Shown: positions 14,035 to 14,070 of the stretch, one piece after another
Numbering within the stretch: the stretch's first letter is position 1
Layout: each line of letters begins with the position of its first letter
Assembly: GCA_023458755.1 (NCBI GenBank)
Contig: JAEWYE010000057.1
Span: 1 to 14,070, forward strand
Source of the DNA: Bacillota bacterium
GTDB taxonomy: Bacteria; Bacillota; Clostridia; Oscillospirales; Acutalibacteraceae
DNA: 14,070 bases
Reading direction: 5' to 3'
Program-made: the position numbers and the translations under genes
Notes under the pieces: model-generated
What the model saw: the letters and a program-made list of their open reading frames with translations, nothing else
Database searches by the model: none
What the model was told of the DNA's origin: nothing

Positions 14035-14070
14035 ATGAAAATAATGAATATTGGCATCTTGGCTCATGTA
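14035..14070 (+). CDS. Start of a ribosomal-protection tetracycline-resistance gene (partial)
   Basis: Only the first 12 codons are in the window: MKIMNIGILAHV, which matches the invariant beginning of Tet(M)/Tet(O)/Tet(W)-class proteins (MKIINIGILAHVDAGKTT). These EF-G-like GTPases release tetracycline from the ribosome. The fourth residue is Met where I expect Ile, and the nucleotide sequence does not let me assign the allele class. GAGGTG (14023-14028) lies six bases upstream of the ATG and overlaps the end of the leader ORF, suggesting coupling. The conserved leader upstream adds strong support. Confidence 0.88.
   Translation, partial: MKIMNIGILAHV

Noticed and set aside
1..14070. CRISPR array, tRNA or rRNA genes, IS elements with terminal repeats
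   Set aside because: No regularly spaced direct repeats, no cloverleaf with a conserved T-arm, no rRNA-like segments and no DDE transposase or terminal inverted repeats were seen.

Overview
The window looks like a mobile, low-to-mid GC Bacillota (Clostridia-type, probably gut-associated) accessory region. Nearly every gene has a strong AGGAGG-type ribosome binding site. Genes are tightly packed and mostly on the minus strand. The content (large serine recombinases, a MazF toxin, a sigma-like factor, the start of a ribosomal-protection tetracycline-resistance gene) is typical of integrative and conjugative elements of this group. No housekeeping gene or rRNA is present, so genus cannot be read from it.

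Right to left along the minus strand there are two modules. Module A (about 7.0-13.3 kb, visibly richer in G+C) holds a sigma-70 region-4 protein, a roughly 600-base stretch dense in hairpins, an orphan MazF/PemK toxin, a small resolvase-like protein whose nucleophile serine is replaced by aspartate, a 51-residue SHOCT-like protein, and three consecutive large-serine-recombinase genes. The middle recombinase lacks the catalytic domain. A hairpin follows the last recombinase and probably ends transcription.

Module B (1-6.9 kb, AT-rich) holds a 55-residue helix-turn-helix protein with its own good promoter. Next comes a three-gene cluster: an OLD-family ATPase/Toprim nuclease, a UvrD-like SF1 helicase one base downstream, and an SF2 (DEAH) helicase 80 bases later. 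The first two match the class 2 OLD + UvrD architecture of the Gabija anti-phage system. The extra SF2 helicase makes this a candidate expanded variant. The SF2 protein may be truncated at its C-terminus near the window edge.

At the right edge, divergent from the sigma gene, is a complete tetracycline-resistance leader on the plus strand: promoter, 7-residue leader peptide, long nested antiterminator-type stem, an Orf12-like second leader ORF that overlaps a strong intrinsic terminator, and the first 12 codons of a Tet(M)/Tet(O)/Tet(W)-family gene. The layout matches the tet(M) attenuator of Tn916.

The working picture is an integrative element with a recombinase cluster for movement, a resistance gene as cargo, and a defence cluster either carried as cargo or lying in the flanking DNA beyond the element end.
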